64,000 nt of DNA from Tepidisphaera sp. (GCA_016124375.1 WGNV01000010.1:108733-172732), one strand, 5' to 3'; shown: positions 10,971 to 19,788, numbered from the stretch's first letter. Program-made: numbers and translations. Notes: generated by a model not told the origin, from the letters alone.

Positions 10971-11444
10971 TTGCTGGTGGTGTGCAGCGCCACCAAAGGC
11001 CGCTCGGGCGGGCCGGGCGGGCAGAACCGCAACAAGGTCGAGACCAAGGTCACGCTGACGCACCTGCCCACGAGCCTGGAGGCGCACGCCTCGGAACGAC
11101 GCAGCGCCGAGGAGAACCGGCGCGTGGCGCTCAGACGCCTGCGTCTGGCCCTGGCGACGCTGGTGCGTTGCCCCGTGCCGCTGGGCGAGGTGCGATCGGC
11201 TTTGTGGCTCAAACGCTGCGATGGAAAAGGCAGACTCGCCTGCAGCCCTGACCACTGGGACTATCCCGCCCTGCTGGCCGAAGCGCTCGATGTGACGTGG
11301 GCGGCGCGATTGGACGTCTCCAAGGCGGCCCTGCGCCTGTGCTGCACCACCAGCCAGCTCATCAAGCTCATCAAGGACCACCCCGCGGCCATGGTCGCGC
11401 TCAACGCGGCTCGCGAAGAAGCCGGCGAACACGCGCTCAAATAG
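10971..11444 (+). CDS. Peptide chain release factor-like protein with GGQ motif
   Basis: This is a small (about 157 residues) single-domain relative of class I release factors, of the type that hydrolyses peptidyl-tRNA on stalled ribosomes or is otherwise ribosome-linked. SGGPGGQNRNKVETKV holds the GGQ that enters the peptidyl-transferase centre. There is no codon-recognition domain. The TTG at 10971 is only a nominal start. The preceding in-frame codons (about 10941-10970) encode HPASLDEA, which resembles the usual N-terminus of planctomycete members, and no ATG, GTG or TTG lies between them and the stop at 10896. The true start is therefore uncertain. The gene follows tsaD by about 145 bp in the same direction. 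Confidence 0.8.
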   Translation: MLVVCSATKGRSGGPGGQNRNKVETKVTLTHLPTSLEAHASERRSAEENRRVALRRLRLALATLVRCPVPLGEVRSALWLKRCDGKGRLACSPDHWDYPALLAEALDVTWAARLDVSKAALRLCCTTSQLIKLIKDHPAAMVALNAAREEAGEHALK

Positions 11445-11482
11445 CATCCGGCGATTCGACCCGCCGATCGCCCGCAATGGCC

Positions 11483-11523
11483 TCCAAAAACAACAAACCC
11501 CGCGCCGGAGTCGGCGCGGGGTT
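11483..11523 (-). terminator. Intrinsic terminator of the PEP-CTERM gene
   Basis: A 12-bp stem (11496-11507 with 11512-11523; core CCCCGCGCCG / CGGCGCGGGG, loop GAGT) is followed on the minus strand by TTGTTGTTTTTGG. It lies about 30 bp past the PEP-CTERM gene stop and just beyond the end of the convergent release-factor-like gene. Confidence 0.85.
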
Positions 11524-11552
11524 CGCGGGTTTCAGGAACGCAAACTACTGAC

Positions 11553-12179
11553 TTAGCGGCGACGACGCCCGGCGACCAGGCCGCCCAGGCCCAGCAGGGC
11601 GAGCGACGAGGGGGCCGGAACAGCGTTCAGGCTGAAGGCGTTGAAGGGAACCGAGGTCTGCGAGCCGCCACCGAAGGTGGGGTTGTTGCTGCCGATGGTG
11701 GGAGGCGTCGCGGTGAGGAACCAGCGGCCGGTGCCGGTGCCGACGGTGAGCTGCAGGATGCCAGCGGTGGGAATCTGGAAGGTCGAGTCGCTGCCATCGG
11801 GCAGGTTACCGAAGGTGATCGTCCAGATGAAGTTGCCACCCTGGGGCAGGGCCAGGCTGCCGCTGTCGGCGGCGAGGCTGTTGTCGGGGTTGAAGAACTG
11901 GAAGCTGATGGTCTCGCCGGCGTTGGTCACGCCGCCGACGAAGACGAGGCTGGCGAGCGTGGTGCTGGCGCCGCTGGCGGTGCTGGTGTAGTCATCGAAG
12001 CCGATCGCGCCGCCAGCCGCGGCGAAGGCGGAATAGGGCCCGGCCTGACCGTTATAGATCTGCGTCACCGCGCGGGACTGATACCCGGCGTCGGAGCCGA
12101 TCGGGCGGGAGGAAATCGTGATCGCCTGGGACGAACCCGCCACCATCGCCAACACAAGAACGGACGCGAAAGCCTTCAT
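11553..12179 (-). CDS. PEP-CTERM sorting domain protein
   Basis: This 208-residue secreted protein has a signal peptide (MKAFASVLVLAMVAGSSQA) and a C-terminal sorting signal made of VPAPSSLALL, a short hydrophobic helix and a final RRRR. PEP-CTERM tails are recognised by an exosortase, which releases the protein to the surface or exopolysaccharide; no exosortase gene is in the window. The body is rich in Gly, Ser and Thr and predicted to be beta-sheet, with no enzyme motif. The start at 12179 has AAGGAGA just upstream and gives a clean signal peptide. A good promoter lies 165 bp upstream and a terminator downstream, so it is a single-gene transcript. Confidence 0.9.
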   Translation of the reverse strand: MKAFASVLVLAMVAGSSQAITISSRPIGSDAGYQSRAVTQIYNGQAGPYSAFAAAGGAIGFDDYTSTASGASTTLASLVFVGGVTNAGETISFQFFNPDNSLAADSGSLALPQGGNFIWTITFGNLPDGSDSTFQIPTAGILQLTVGTGTGRWFLTATPPTIGSNNPTFGGGSQTSVPFNAFSLNAVPAPSSLALLGLGGLVAGRRRR

Positions 12180-12509
12180 CTTTTCTTCTCCTTCCGGGGC
12201 GCGGTAGCGCCCACATCGCGGCACGCCGAGTCGTTCGGCGTGCACGACAATCACTGCGGCTTGTGGGGCCGCACGTTGGCGCACACATATGCGCCGTCGC
12301 TGTGATGAAGGGAGTGGTGTCTCTCTCCAATCCCTACGTCTGTAGTATGAACGAAGCGGGGCACGGCGTCAAGGAAATCCAGCGTTTGCAGCTGCTTGTG
12401 ACCGTTTACACCCGCGCTCTCGGGCCTTGCCCACGTCTTATAACCTAATTATTTGGTGGATATGCACCCAAGCGGGAATGCCCCATGGTCCCGGCCTCAG
12501 CGCTGATTC
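12180..12509. other. Intergenic region upstream of the PEP-CTERM gene
   Basis: No gene is seen here. It holds the promoter at 12344-12372 and the long 5' leader of the PEP-CTERM gene. The stretch around 12436-12460 is distinctly AT-rich (TATAACCTAATTATTTGG) compared with the surrounding DNA. Confidence 0.6.
12344..12372 (-). promoter_or_regulatory. Sigma-70-type promoter for the PEP-CTERM gene
   Basis: On the minus strand TTGACG (12367-12372), a 17-bp spacer and CATACT (12344-12349) match the -35/-10 consensus at 5/6 and 4/6 positions. The predicted transcript has a leader of roughly 160 nt before the start codon at 12179. Confidence 0.6.
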
Positions 12510-13094
12510 TCAATCGCTGTGGCGCTGGCGAAGCTTCGGGCTCAGACGCAGCGTCAGGTGCACCCGCTCGATCTCTCTCAGCCAATCATCCAGCGTGGCG
12601 GCGATCTCATCATGCGCGACCTCGGCAGTGGGCAGCGGGCAACTGGCCCCCAGGGCCTTGGCGGCCAAGGCCCGCAGGCGCGAGAGGCTCTTGTCGCCGT
12701 AGAGGCCGACGAACTCGAAGTCTTCGCTGGCGAAGATGACGGTGGGGACGCGCAGGCCGCCGCAGATCCGGACTTGTTCGCTGAGGTCGGCGTGCACGTC
12801 GCGGTCGAGGCAGCGGAGCTTGATGAGCTCGGGACGTTCGTCAGCGATGATGTGCAGCAGGGGCACCTGTGCCACGCAGTCGCCGCACCACAGGCCGGAG
12901 ATGACGAGCACGTGCATCTGGCGGGTGAAATCGTGCATGCTGCTGCGCTGCACGCTGTTGAGCCCGGCGTGGTCGCGGGCGACGCGTTCGAAGTTCTTCC
13001 AGGCGTCGAACTGGTCGGGCTTGCCCGACTTGATGTAGGCGGGGTATTCCAGGCCTTTTTCGAACTTGGATTTGAGGAACTCGGGGGTCAGCAT
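12510..13094 (-). CDS. Thioredoxin-family protein
   Basis: This 194-residue, apparently cytoplasmic protein has a thioredoxin fold with the active site LWCGDC (about residues 68-73), followed by a cis-proline region RVPTVIF. No signal peptide is seen. It resembles the CGDC-type thioredoxin-like proteins of uncharacterised role rather than classical thioredoxin (CGPC). It is the last gene of a minus-strand run that also has redoxin and DsbD-N-domain genes about 5 kb upstream, but it is probably transcribed separately from them. Its partner is unknown. Confidence 0.85.
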   Translation of the reverse strand: MLTPEFLKSKFEKGLEYPAYIKSGKPDQFDAWKNFERVARDHAGLNSVQRSSMHDFTRQMHVLVISGLWCGDCVAQVPLLHIIADERPELIKLRCLDRDVHADLSEQVRICGGLRVPTVIFASEDFEFVGLYGDKSLSRLRALAAKALGASCPLPTAEVAHDEIAATLDDWLREIERVHLTLRLSPKLRQRHSD

Positions 13095-13148
13095 CGGGGG
13101 ATTGTAACATCACCCGAGCCTGGGCTCCGGCACGCGGAGCGGGCGGCT

Positions 13149-14150
13149 TCACGCTTCGGAGAAGTCGTAGTGGGCCTGATAGCGCCCGCTGGCGAGCCAG
13201 GCGAGCTGGCGCACGATGTCATTGCACAGCGTGCTGGCCCCGAAGCGGAACCACTGTGGCGTGAGCCACGGGCACCCCTCGCAGCCCGCGACCTTCAGGG
13301 CCCCCAGCGTCTCCTGCACCATCACCAGGTAGTGCAGCGCCTGCTTGGCAGTGCGGATGCCCCCCGCCGGCTTCATGCCCACCACGCGACCGGTGGAAAG
13401 GTTCCAGTCGCGGATCGCTTCGAGCATGACGAGCGTCACGGGCATGGTGGCCGCGGGCGTCACCTTGCCCGTGCTGGTCTTGATGAAGTCGCCCCCGGCG
13501 GCCAAGTCCTGCGGCTCATCCGCCACGCCCCACTCCGCATCCACGTCGTGCATCGCGCGGATCGCCAGGTCGCTCGCCTTGCGCACGTGGTCGAGGGTTT
13601 CCAGTTCACCGGTTTCCAGGATCACCTTGAGGTGAGCCGCCGAGCCATCGCCGCGCCGGCACGCACGCTTGGTCTGGCGGATTTCTTCCGCGACCTCGTC
13701 ATAGCGGCCCGCGAGGAACGCGCCGCGATTGATGACCATGTCGATCTCGTCGGCGCCCGCGTCGACCGCGCGGCGGGTATCTTCCAGCCGCACATCGAGC
13801 GGGTATTGCCCGCTCGGAAACCCAGTCGCGACAGCGGCGATCTTGACAGGCGACGCCTCGCCCAGCGCCCGCCGGCACTCGGCCACCAGGTTGGGATACA
13901 CGCACACTGCCGCCACGTGGGGCAGGCGGGCGCCCAGCACCGCCTCGTCGCGCTCCCACGGGCGCAGCGCCTTCGCACACAGCCCGCGGGCCTTTTCCGG
14001 GCTGTCCTTGCCTTCGAGCGTGGTGAGATCGAGCATCGAGAGGGCCAGCAGCAGCCCCTGGCGCTTGGCGGCGCTCTTGATGGAACGCTTGGTGAACGAG
14101 GCCGCCCGCTCGGCGGCCATCACGCTATCGACTGTGGGGCTCGCGAACAT
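13149..14150 (-). CDS. deoC: Deoxyribose-phosphate aldolase
   Basis: This 333-residue class I aldolase reversibly splits 2-deoxyribose 5-phosphate into acetaldehyde and glyceraldehyde 3-phosphate in deoxynucleoside catabolism. It carries GGDFIKTSTGKV with the Schiff-base lysine, VGMKPAGGIRTAKQAL with the second lysine, and EIDMVINRG in the core. It is longer than the about 250-residue E. coli enzyme because of extra N- and C-terminal segments, which is usual for this subfamily. Start ATG at 14150 follows GCCC and gives MFASPTVDSV; no clear Shine-Dalgarno sequence is visible. Confidence 0.93.
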   Translation of the reverse strand: MFASPTVDSVMAAERAASFTKRSIKSAAKRQGLLLALSMLDLTTLEGKDSPEKARGLCAKALRPWERDEAVLGARLPHVAAVCVYPNLVAECRRALGEASPVKIAAVATGFPSGQYPLDVRLEDTRRAVDAGADEIDMVINRGAFLAGRYDEVAEEIRQTKRACRRGDGSAAHLKVILETGELETLDHVRKASDLAIRAMHDVDAEWGVADEPQDLAAGGDFIKTSTGKVTPAATMPVTLVMLEAIRDWNLSTGRVVGMKPAGGIRTAKQALHYLVMVQETLGALKVAGCEGCPWLTPQWFRFGASTLCNDIVRQLAWLASGRYQAHYDFSEA

Positions 14151-14197
14151 GGGCGATGGTAGTGGGGGCGGGCGCCAGGGGCCGGGATGCGCTCGGG

Positions 14198-15100
14198 CTA
14201 CGCCAGAAACTCCTGGATCGCCCGGATGCAAGCCTCGCGCTGGTTCGCGTCGAGCCACAGGGTCTTGTGTCCGCCGTACTTGATCTCGACGAAGCGTCCG
14301 TCTGGGGCGGCGTCGGCGATGGCGCGACCGTCTTCCAGCGGCGCGATGTCGTCGACCTCGCCGTGCAGCACCAGAAGGGGGCAGCGAACGCCAGCCGCGG
14401 CTTGGGCCCTGTCGAAGGCGGCGTGGCCTGGCGCACCGGCCAGTTTCATCGCTATCACCAGAGACCAGGCGTGTGGTAGCCCTTGCTGGGCCAGCACCGC
14501 CCGCGCGGGGGTGATGGCGAGGCGATACGGAGCTTCGGCGATGACCTGGGTGGCCAGTTCGGGGCGCGAAGCCGCCAGCGCCACGCTCAGCCCCGCGCCG
14601 AGCGAGTAGCCGCATAGAACCAGAGGTGAGGCGAAGCAATCGAGGGCCCATCCGGCGACGCGTTCGAGCGCCCGGAGGTCGGCCGCGGCGCCGAGCTGGC
14701 TGACGCCGCCGCTGTCGCCATGCGCCGGCAGGTCCCAGGCGATGATGCGCGAGGCGTGCCGGGCCAGTGCATCGATCCGCGTCAACACGCTGTGCCGAGA
14801 CTGCCCCCAGCCGTGCGAGAAGATGACGACCGGACCGTTGGGCGAGTCACCCGCGACGCTCCACAGGGCCAGCGCCGGCACGCCGCCGGTCGGCTCCAGC
14901 CGAAGTTCTTCGTATTCGCGGGGCTTTTCCAGTTCACCCGGGTCGCCCGGCAACCCGCGTGACACGGCGTAGGCGTAGCCCCGCCGGCGCGGGCGGGTCA
15001 GGCCCCACCATGTGTGGATCACCAGCATCGCGCAGGAGATGACCAGGCCCAGCCCCAGCAGGCCGGCCAGCTTCAGCGCGCTTTGCATCGTGTCGTTCAC
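14198..15100 (-). CDS. Membrane-anchored alpha/beta hydrolase
   Basis: This protein of about 300 residues has one N-terminal membrane segment (about residues 8-30) and an alpha/beta-hydrolase domain. It shows an oxyanion-loop FSHGWGQSRHS, the nucleophile elbow GYSLGAG (Ser), a late acidic residue in LHGEVDDIAPL and the catalytic His in YGGHKTLW. The substrate is unknown. The GTG at 15100 overlaps the rseP stop as GTGA, so translation is probably coupled; an ATG four codons downstream is the alternative. Confidence 0.85.
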   Translation of the reverse strand: MNDTMQSALKLAGLLGLGLVISCAMLVIHTWWGLTRPRRRGYAYAVSRGLPGDPGELEKPREYEELRLEPTGGVPALALWSVAGDSPNGPVVIFSHGWGQSRHSVLTRIDALARHASRIIAWDLPAHGDSGGVSQLGAAADLRALERVAGWALDCFASPLVLCGYSLGAGLSVALAASRPELATQVIAEAPYRLAITPARAVLAQQGLPHAWSLVIAMKLAGAPGHAAFDRAQAAAGVRCPLLVLHGEVDDIAPLEDGRAIADAAPDGRFVEIKYGGHKTLWLDANQREACIRAIQEFLA

Positions 15101-17247
15101 AGCCCCAGGAGCTGCCGGATGTCGTTGAAGGTGACCACCAGGAACACGCACGCCAGGAAGACCAGCCCCGCGAGCGTGGCGGCATTCTGCACCGCGATCG
15201 GCGCCGGCCTCCCTCGCACCTGCTCCCACACCAGGAACAGGAACTGCCCGCCGTCCACGATGGGTAATGGCAGGAAGTTGATCACCGCCAGGTTGATGCT
15301 GATGAGCCCCATGAAGAACAGCAGCCACACCAGCCCACGGCTGGCCACCAGCGTGCCCAGGTGCGCGATCCCCACCGGGCCCTTCAAGTGCTCGATCTTG
15401 ACGGTCCCCTCGGCCAGCCGCGCGAACGTGAGATACGTCGTCAGCATCACCTGCTTGGCCCGGCGCAGGCCCAGCCGCATCGCGTCGATCGGGTTCTGGC
15501 CCTTGAGCAGAAACTCCTCGGGCTCGAAGGCGCCGGTCGAGAGCGGGCTCTCCCACCCGAGCGCGAACAGGTCGCGCAGGTCGTCGGATGTGAGTGACCA
15601 AGTCTTGTGCTGCGTGGGAAGATCCCCCAAAACCGAGCCCTGCACGGGCTGGCGGAGCTCGACTTGCACATCGACGGGCTTGCCGTCCGCCGTGGCGCTC
15701 AGCCGTTCGTACGCCTCACGCGTTGCCCGCCGCAGTTCGCGGCGAACGTCCGCCAGATTGTGCACGGGCGCTCCCGCGACGCTGACGATCTGCGTGCCGG
15801 GCGAATCGATCAGCCGCACCGCGGCGGGGGCGTAGGGCGTCGAAGTCTGGCGGGGCGGGGTGAGCGACAGCAACTGCGCCGGGGGCTGGGCCACCAGCGT
15901 GGACTCATCTCCCACATCGCCTGCCGAGAAGCCGATGAGCCCGTGCGAATCGACCTTGACGTTGGGCAGAGAAACCTCGTGCAGCTCGCCCTTATCGTCC
16001 TTACGGAGCACGACGATCGGCAGCGTTTCGCCCGGGTGCGAGCTGATCTGCTTCAGACCTTGCCACAGGCTGGGGTACTCCACATCGCCCACGCGCACCA
16101 GAACGTCGCCGTCTTTGAGGCCCTGGGCCTTGGCGCGATCTAAGGGTTTCACCACGGTCATGACGGGCGTCAGGCCGAGCAGGTTGTCCACCTCGGGCGT
16201 GGGCTGGCCCTTGGGCTTGGGCAGCACGTCTGGCCTCAGTGCCACGCGGGGCTTCATCGCGCCCGCGAACGTCTCGCCCGTGTCGGACACAAACTCCACG
16301 GGCACGGGCGCACCGTCCGAGGCGTTGATCGCCTCGACCAGTTCGTGCAAGCGCGTCACGGGCGTGCCGTTGACTTTCGCCAGGCGCATCTCGGGGGCGA
16401 GCCCCGCGAGGCCGATCTGAGACATCTGTTCGGCCCACAGTTTGCGCGATGCCGCGTCCTTGATTTCGGGCAGCTCCAGGGTGCGGGGCGGCTCGATGCC
16501 GATGTCTCGCAGCCCGCTCAGACGATTCACCTCGGGCGTGACCTCGATCTCAAGAGGCAGGACGAATCCGGCGCGCTGGACGCTCAGCTTCAGCGTGTCG
16601 TGAGGCCCCGACATGGCCGCGGCGGTGATGATGTCGTTGAACGAGTCGGGCTTTTCGCCATCGACCGCGAGAACGACATCACCCGGCTTCAGACCCGGGC
16701 CGATGACGCCGCCCTTGAGGCCCCCGCCTTCGACCCTGGCCTTGGCCGCGGGCGAGCCGGGATACACCATGCCGATCTTGGGCGGCTCGGTCTTGAGCCC
16801 CACCATGAAGACGATCGCAAAGATCACCAGCGCGCTGATGATGTTCATCACGACGCCCGCGGAGATCACCACCATCCGCCGCCAGACCTTGCAGTTCTGA
16901 TAGCTGTCCGGCGCGCTGCTGACGGCGGTCGGGTCCAGGTCTTCCTGCCCGAGCATCTTCACATAGCCCCCAAAGGGCAGGGCGTTGATGCGGTACTCCG
17001 TCGGGCTGATCCCGGCGCCCAGGCCCCGGGTGGTGCGCTCGAAGTACTCCCGCTCGCTCGAACCCCGGCGCACGCCCAGACCCTTGCGGAAGGTCACCAG
17101 CGGCGGCCCAAAGCCAATGGCGAAGGCCAGCACGCGGATGCCCGCCCAGCGGGCCGCCAGAAAGTGCCCCAGTTCGTGCAGGAACACGATGAACCCGAAG
17201 CCCAGCATCACCAGCAGCAGGTTCAGCACTGTGTTGAGCGAATCCAT
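15097..17247 (-). CDS. rseP: RIP metalloprotease (site-2 protease, RseP family)
   Basis: This 716-residue membrane zinc protease cleaves transmembrane substrates such as anti-sigma factors within the bilayer. The first membrane helix holds HELGH (His24, Glu25, His28), and the C-terminal region holds the third ligand motif NFLPLPIVDGG. Two or more PDZ-like domains lie between, roughly residues 130-250 and 330-420. The protein is much longer than the about 450-residue E. coli RseP; the extra length is in the periplasmic part, which is common in planctomycetes. It is followed by the hydrolase gene with a GTGA overlap. The dxr-bamA context of proteobacteria is absent. Confidence 0.93.
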   Translation of the reverse strand: MDSLNTVLNLLLVMLGFGFIVFLHELGHFLAARWAGIRVLAFAIGFGPPLVTFRKGLGVRRGSSEREYFERTTRGLGAGISPTEYRINALPFGGYVKMLGQEDLDPTAVSSAPDSYQNCKVWRRMVVISAGVVMNIISALVIFAIVFMVGLKTEPPKIGMVYPGSPAAKARVEGGGLKGGVIGPGLKPGDVVLAVDGEKPDSFNDIITAAAMSGPHDTLKLSVQRAGFVLPLEIEVTPEVNRLSGLRDIGIEPPRTLELPEIKDAASRKLWAEQMSQIGLAGLAPEMRLAKVNGTPVTRLHELVEAINASDGAPVPVEFVSDTGETFAGAMKPRVALRPDVLPKPKGQPTPEVDNLLGLTPVMTVVKPLDRAKAQGLKDGDVLVRVGDVEYPSLWQGLKQISSHPGETLPIVVLRKDDKGELHEVSLPNVKVDSHGLIGFSAGDVGDESTLVAQPPAQLLSLTPPRQTSTPYAPAAVRLIDSPGTQIVSVAGAPVHNLADVRRELRRATREAYERLSATADGKPVDVQVELRQPVQGSVLGDLPTQHKTWSLTSDDLRDLFALGWESPLSTGAFEPEEFLLKGQNPIDAMRLGLRRAKQVMLTTYLTFARLAEGTVKIEHLKGPVGIAHLGTLVASRGLVWLLFFMGLISINLAVINFLPLPIVDGGQFLFLVWEQVRGRPAPIAVQNAATLAGLVFLACVFLVVTFNDIRQLLGL

Positions 17248-17319
17248 GGTCTAGTTTATCGTCATGAGCCCGCGCGGCCCTGCGATGCCTCCGACAAATA
17301 CCCCGCGGAATTCAGCAAT

Positions 17320-17358
17320 ACACCCCAAAAACAACCCCGGACGATGATTCGCCCGGGG
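17320..17358 (-). terminator. Intrinsic terminator of the redoxin gene
   Basis: CCCCGG (17335-17340) pairs with CCGGGG (17353-17358). On the minus strand the hairpin is followed by TTGTTTTTGGGG. It lies about 30 bp past the redoxin stop codon. Confidence 0.7.
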
Positions 17359-17388
17359 CTGCGTGATTGTTCGCGTTGGTGCGAAATC

Positions 17389-18096
17389 TCAGTTCTTGGC
17401 GTACTTCACGGAGCAGCCGTAGGGCTTGGTCTTGGCCATCGTCACGCTCGTGCCGGCGAGGACTTCGTCCAGGGCCTTGGCGGCGTAGTTGGTCTTGCCG
17501 GGCTTGGTGGCGCCGCTGTCATCGTCGATCGCGCCCTCGTAGGCGATCTTGCCTTCCTTGGTCACGACAACCGTGAAGGGCGTGTTCTTCGCGCCGTACT
17601 CCTTGCCCACCTTGCCGGTCTCATCCAGCAGGATCGGGAACTCGATCTTCCAATCCTTCTTGGCCTTGGCGTTGGCTTCCTGGCCCGCGCCCTCCTGGCC
17701 CGCGGCGCCGCTGTTGATCGCGATCACCTGCACGTTCTTGTCCTTGTACTTGGCGGCCAGTTCGTTGAACGTCTTGTGATCGCCGCTGAAGTGCTTCTGC
17801 ACGTACGGGCAGCCCGGGTTGAACCAGAACAGCACCACCGTCTTGCCAGACTTGGTCAGCTCGCTCAGGCTCACTTCCTTGCCGTCCGTGTCCTTCAGCT
17901 TGAAGTCCGGGGCGGCGTGGCCCACATCCGCGGCCTTCTCGTCGTGGTTCTTGTGGTCCTTCCCGTAGGCCTTGTGATCCTTGCTGTGCGTCGCGGGCTG
18001 CGCGGGCTTGCTGTCCTGCGCCAGGGCGCTCCCGCCCGTCACAGCCAACGCGGCGAAACCAGCGGCCACCAAAGTCATCAGGCGTTTCGTGCTCAT
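17389..18096 (-). CDS. Secreted redoxin/thioredoxin-like protein
   Basis: This 235-residue exported protein has a signal peptide (MSTKRLMTLVAAGFAALAVT) and a His/Lys/Asp-rich linker (about 30-55) before a redoxin domain. The active site is FWFNPGCPYVQKHF, with one cysteine rather than a CxxC pair, and a second conserved Cys sits near the end in YGCSVKYAKN. This pattern fits the peroxiredoxin-like redoxin proteins common in planctomycetes. The start at 18096 has AAGGAG upstream. The gene lies downstream of the DsbD-N-domain gene in the same direction, which suggests a shared role in envelope redox chemistry. Confidence 0.88.
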   Translation of the reverse strand: MSTKRLMTLVAAGFAALAVTGGSALAQDSKPAQPATHSKDHKAYGKDHKNHDEKAADVGHAAPDFKLKDTDGKEVSLSELTKSGKTVVLFWFNPGCPYVQKHFSGDHKTFNELAAKYKDKNVQVIAINSGAAGQEGAGQEANAKAKKDWKIEFPILLDETGKVGKEYGAKNTPFTVVVTKEGKIAYEGAIDDDSGATKPGKTNYAAKALDEVLAGTSVTMAKTKPYGCSVKYAKN

Positions 18097-18263
18097 TCCA
18101 ATCTCCTTGAGTTCCACATCCGTGATCAGGCCCACTCGGCCCTCACGCCCCGTTCGGGGTTTTTCGTTCATCCCTGGTGATCCGGACCTCCCGGCTCACC
18201 GACTTCGTTCATCCCCGCTCGGCCAACTGCCGCCCGGCGGGATTTGTCTTGAGCGTCCGAGTC

Positions 18264-19199
18264 TCACTTGACCATGTCGGGCTCGTGATTCGTCTTCGGG
18301 GGTTCGGGTGGCTTGGTTGGCTCGTCGATTTCCACGTACAGCGGCGTTGCCGCCGTGCCGCCCCCCACGCCCCACACCTTGAGCAGTCCCTTGATCCGGT
18401 CCGCCGTCGGATCGTCCTGAGGCGCCAGCGTCAGCGTCAGGTCCGGCCCTTGCACGCGACCCTCTCGATACAGCTGCGGCATCGCAATGCACCCCTTGTC
18501 GGGGAAGAAGATCATCTCGGTCGCGCCCGGGATAGACAGCGAATACGTACCCTTTGTCTGATCGAAAATCAGACTGCTCGACGTGCTAATGGTCAGGTCG
18601 TCAAACCGTTTCGGCTTCTGCACGCCCGTCTCTTCGATCCACTTCACGTGCTCTTCGTCGCGCTGCCAGTGACCCCGCGGCAAATCAAGCGCCGCCTCGC
18701 CCTTCTCCGGCACGCACGCGCTCTTGCACACCAGCCACATGCCGCTCGCGGCGAAGTGCGCCGATGTCGCCTCCGCCTCTTTCGTGCCCGGCGCGGGGGT
18801 CTGCACCATCACCACCACCGTCAGGCGATGCTCGTACACGTGGTCCAGGGCGTTGACGGCTTTGATGATCTCCCGGCGCGGCGCGGGCCAGATCCACTCG
18901 CCCGCCACGAACCCGTCAGGCAACGTGAGCTTGAACTCCGGGGGTTGGCCCGTGTCGCTCACGCCCCGCCAGTAGGTGTGCCAGCCATCCTCAATATCGA
19001 GGTTGAACGCCAGCAGAAGCGTCTCGCCAGGCTGCCAGGCCTTGGTGTTGCTGATGAGGCTGAGCGTCGCGTGGGCGCGGGCCCCGGGGCTCTCGGCTTG
19101 AGGGCCGGGGGTGGTGGCCGGCTGCCCGAGGGTCGGGACAGCGATAGCCGCGCCCGCGAGCGCGAAGGTCGCCAACGTGAGATGTGCGGGGTACTTCAA
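18264..19199 (-). CDS. DsbD N-terminal-domain-like exported protein
   Basis: This 311-residue protein starts at a TTG (19199) with GAGG nine bases upstream, giving a signal peptide ending near TLGQ. The mature part resembles the periplasmic N-terminal domain of the thiol:disulfide interchange protein DsbD: SNTKAWQPGETLLLAFNLD, then DGWHTYWRG, and a cysteine pair in LVCKSACVPEKG. The membrane and thioredoxin domains of full DsbD are missing, so an electron donor must be elsewhere. An ATG at 19319 would lengthen it by 40 arginine-rich residues and is not chosen. It lies upstream of the redoxin gene and divergent from a rhodanese-like lipoprotein gene. Confidence 0.8.
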   Translation of the reverse strand: MKYPAHLTLATFALAGAAIAVPTLGQPATTPGPQAESPGARAHATLSLISNTKAWQPGETLLLAFNLDIEDGWHTYWRGVSDTGQPPEFKLTLPDGFVAGEWIWPAPRREIIKAVNALDHVYEHRLTVVVMVQTPAPGTKEAEATSAHFAASGMWLVCKSACVPEKGEAALDLPRGHWQRDEEHVKWIEETGVQKPKRFDDLTISTSSSLIFDQTKGTYSLSIPGATEMIFFPDKGCIAMPQLYREGRVQGPDLTLTLAPQDDPTADRIKGLLKVWGVGGGTAATPLYVEIDEPTKPPEPPKTNHEPDMVK

Positions 19200-19317
19200 G
19201 CCGGGGTTCCTCAGTGCCGTCGCCTCCGCGTCTGGCCACCGATTCCAACTCCAACCCGCCGGGGCGATCCTGTCGCCTGGGCGTCGCGGCCGCGAGCGGC
19301 GCGATACTCTTACGATC

Positions 19318-19788
19318 ATGATGGTAGACGTGTTTGAATCCGTCAGGAATCGTCGGTTCCCTGCCCTTCATCTGTTCGTAATCAGTACGGCATTTCTGGG
19401 CTCGATGCTCACCGGCTGCGGGAAGGCAACGACCGATAAAGACATCGTTGTCATCTCCGCAACCGATGTGCTCGCCCTTCGCGACCGGCTCAAGGAGTCC
19501 CCCAAGGCTGTGGAACTGATCGATCCGCGCCCGGCGGCAAGGTTTGAAGAAGGGCATATTCCCGGCGCCAAGAACATCAATCTGCCGGCCGTGCCCCCGG
19601 ACGCCAAGCTCGATCGCGCCATGCAGGACTTCGAGATGCTCGTGGTCTACGGCGAGAACCCCGCCTCGCCCTCCGCCCGGGCCATGACCAAGCGACTGAT
19701 CAGCGTCGGCTACCCGGATGTCCGCTTCATGGCGGGCGGCCTTGAAGAATGGCGTGAGAAGGGTGGCGAGATCGTCACGGGGCATTAG
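19318..19788 (+). CDS. Rhodanese-like domain lipoprotein lacking the catalytic cysteine
   Basis: This 156-residue predicted lipoprotein has a signal peptide ending in the lipobox LTGC (Cys about 36), so it should be lipid-anchored. A rhodanese-like domain follows, with VELIDPRPAARFEEGHIPGA and GYPDVRFMAGGLEEW. In the active-site loop position the sequence is LVVYGENPASPSARAM, with no cysteine, so sulfurtransferase activity is unlikely. It may bind a partner or a thiol instead. Two adjacent ATGs (19318, 19321) are possible starts. It is divergent from the DsbD-N-domain gene and its stop overlaps that of chrA. Confidence 0.85.
   Translation: MMVDVFESVRNRRFPALHLFVISTAFLGSMLTGCGKATTDKDIVVISATDVLALRDRLKESPKAVELIDPRPAARFEEGHIPGAKNINLPAVPPDAKLDRAMQDFEMLVVYGENPASPSARAMTKRLISVGYPDVRFMAGGLEEWREKGGEIVTGH

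Noticed and set aside
16345..18180. 611-codon plus-strand frame opposite rseP and the redoxin gene
   Set aside because: Shadow of the opposite strand in GC-rich DNA; no signature.
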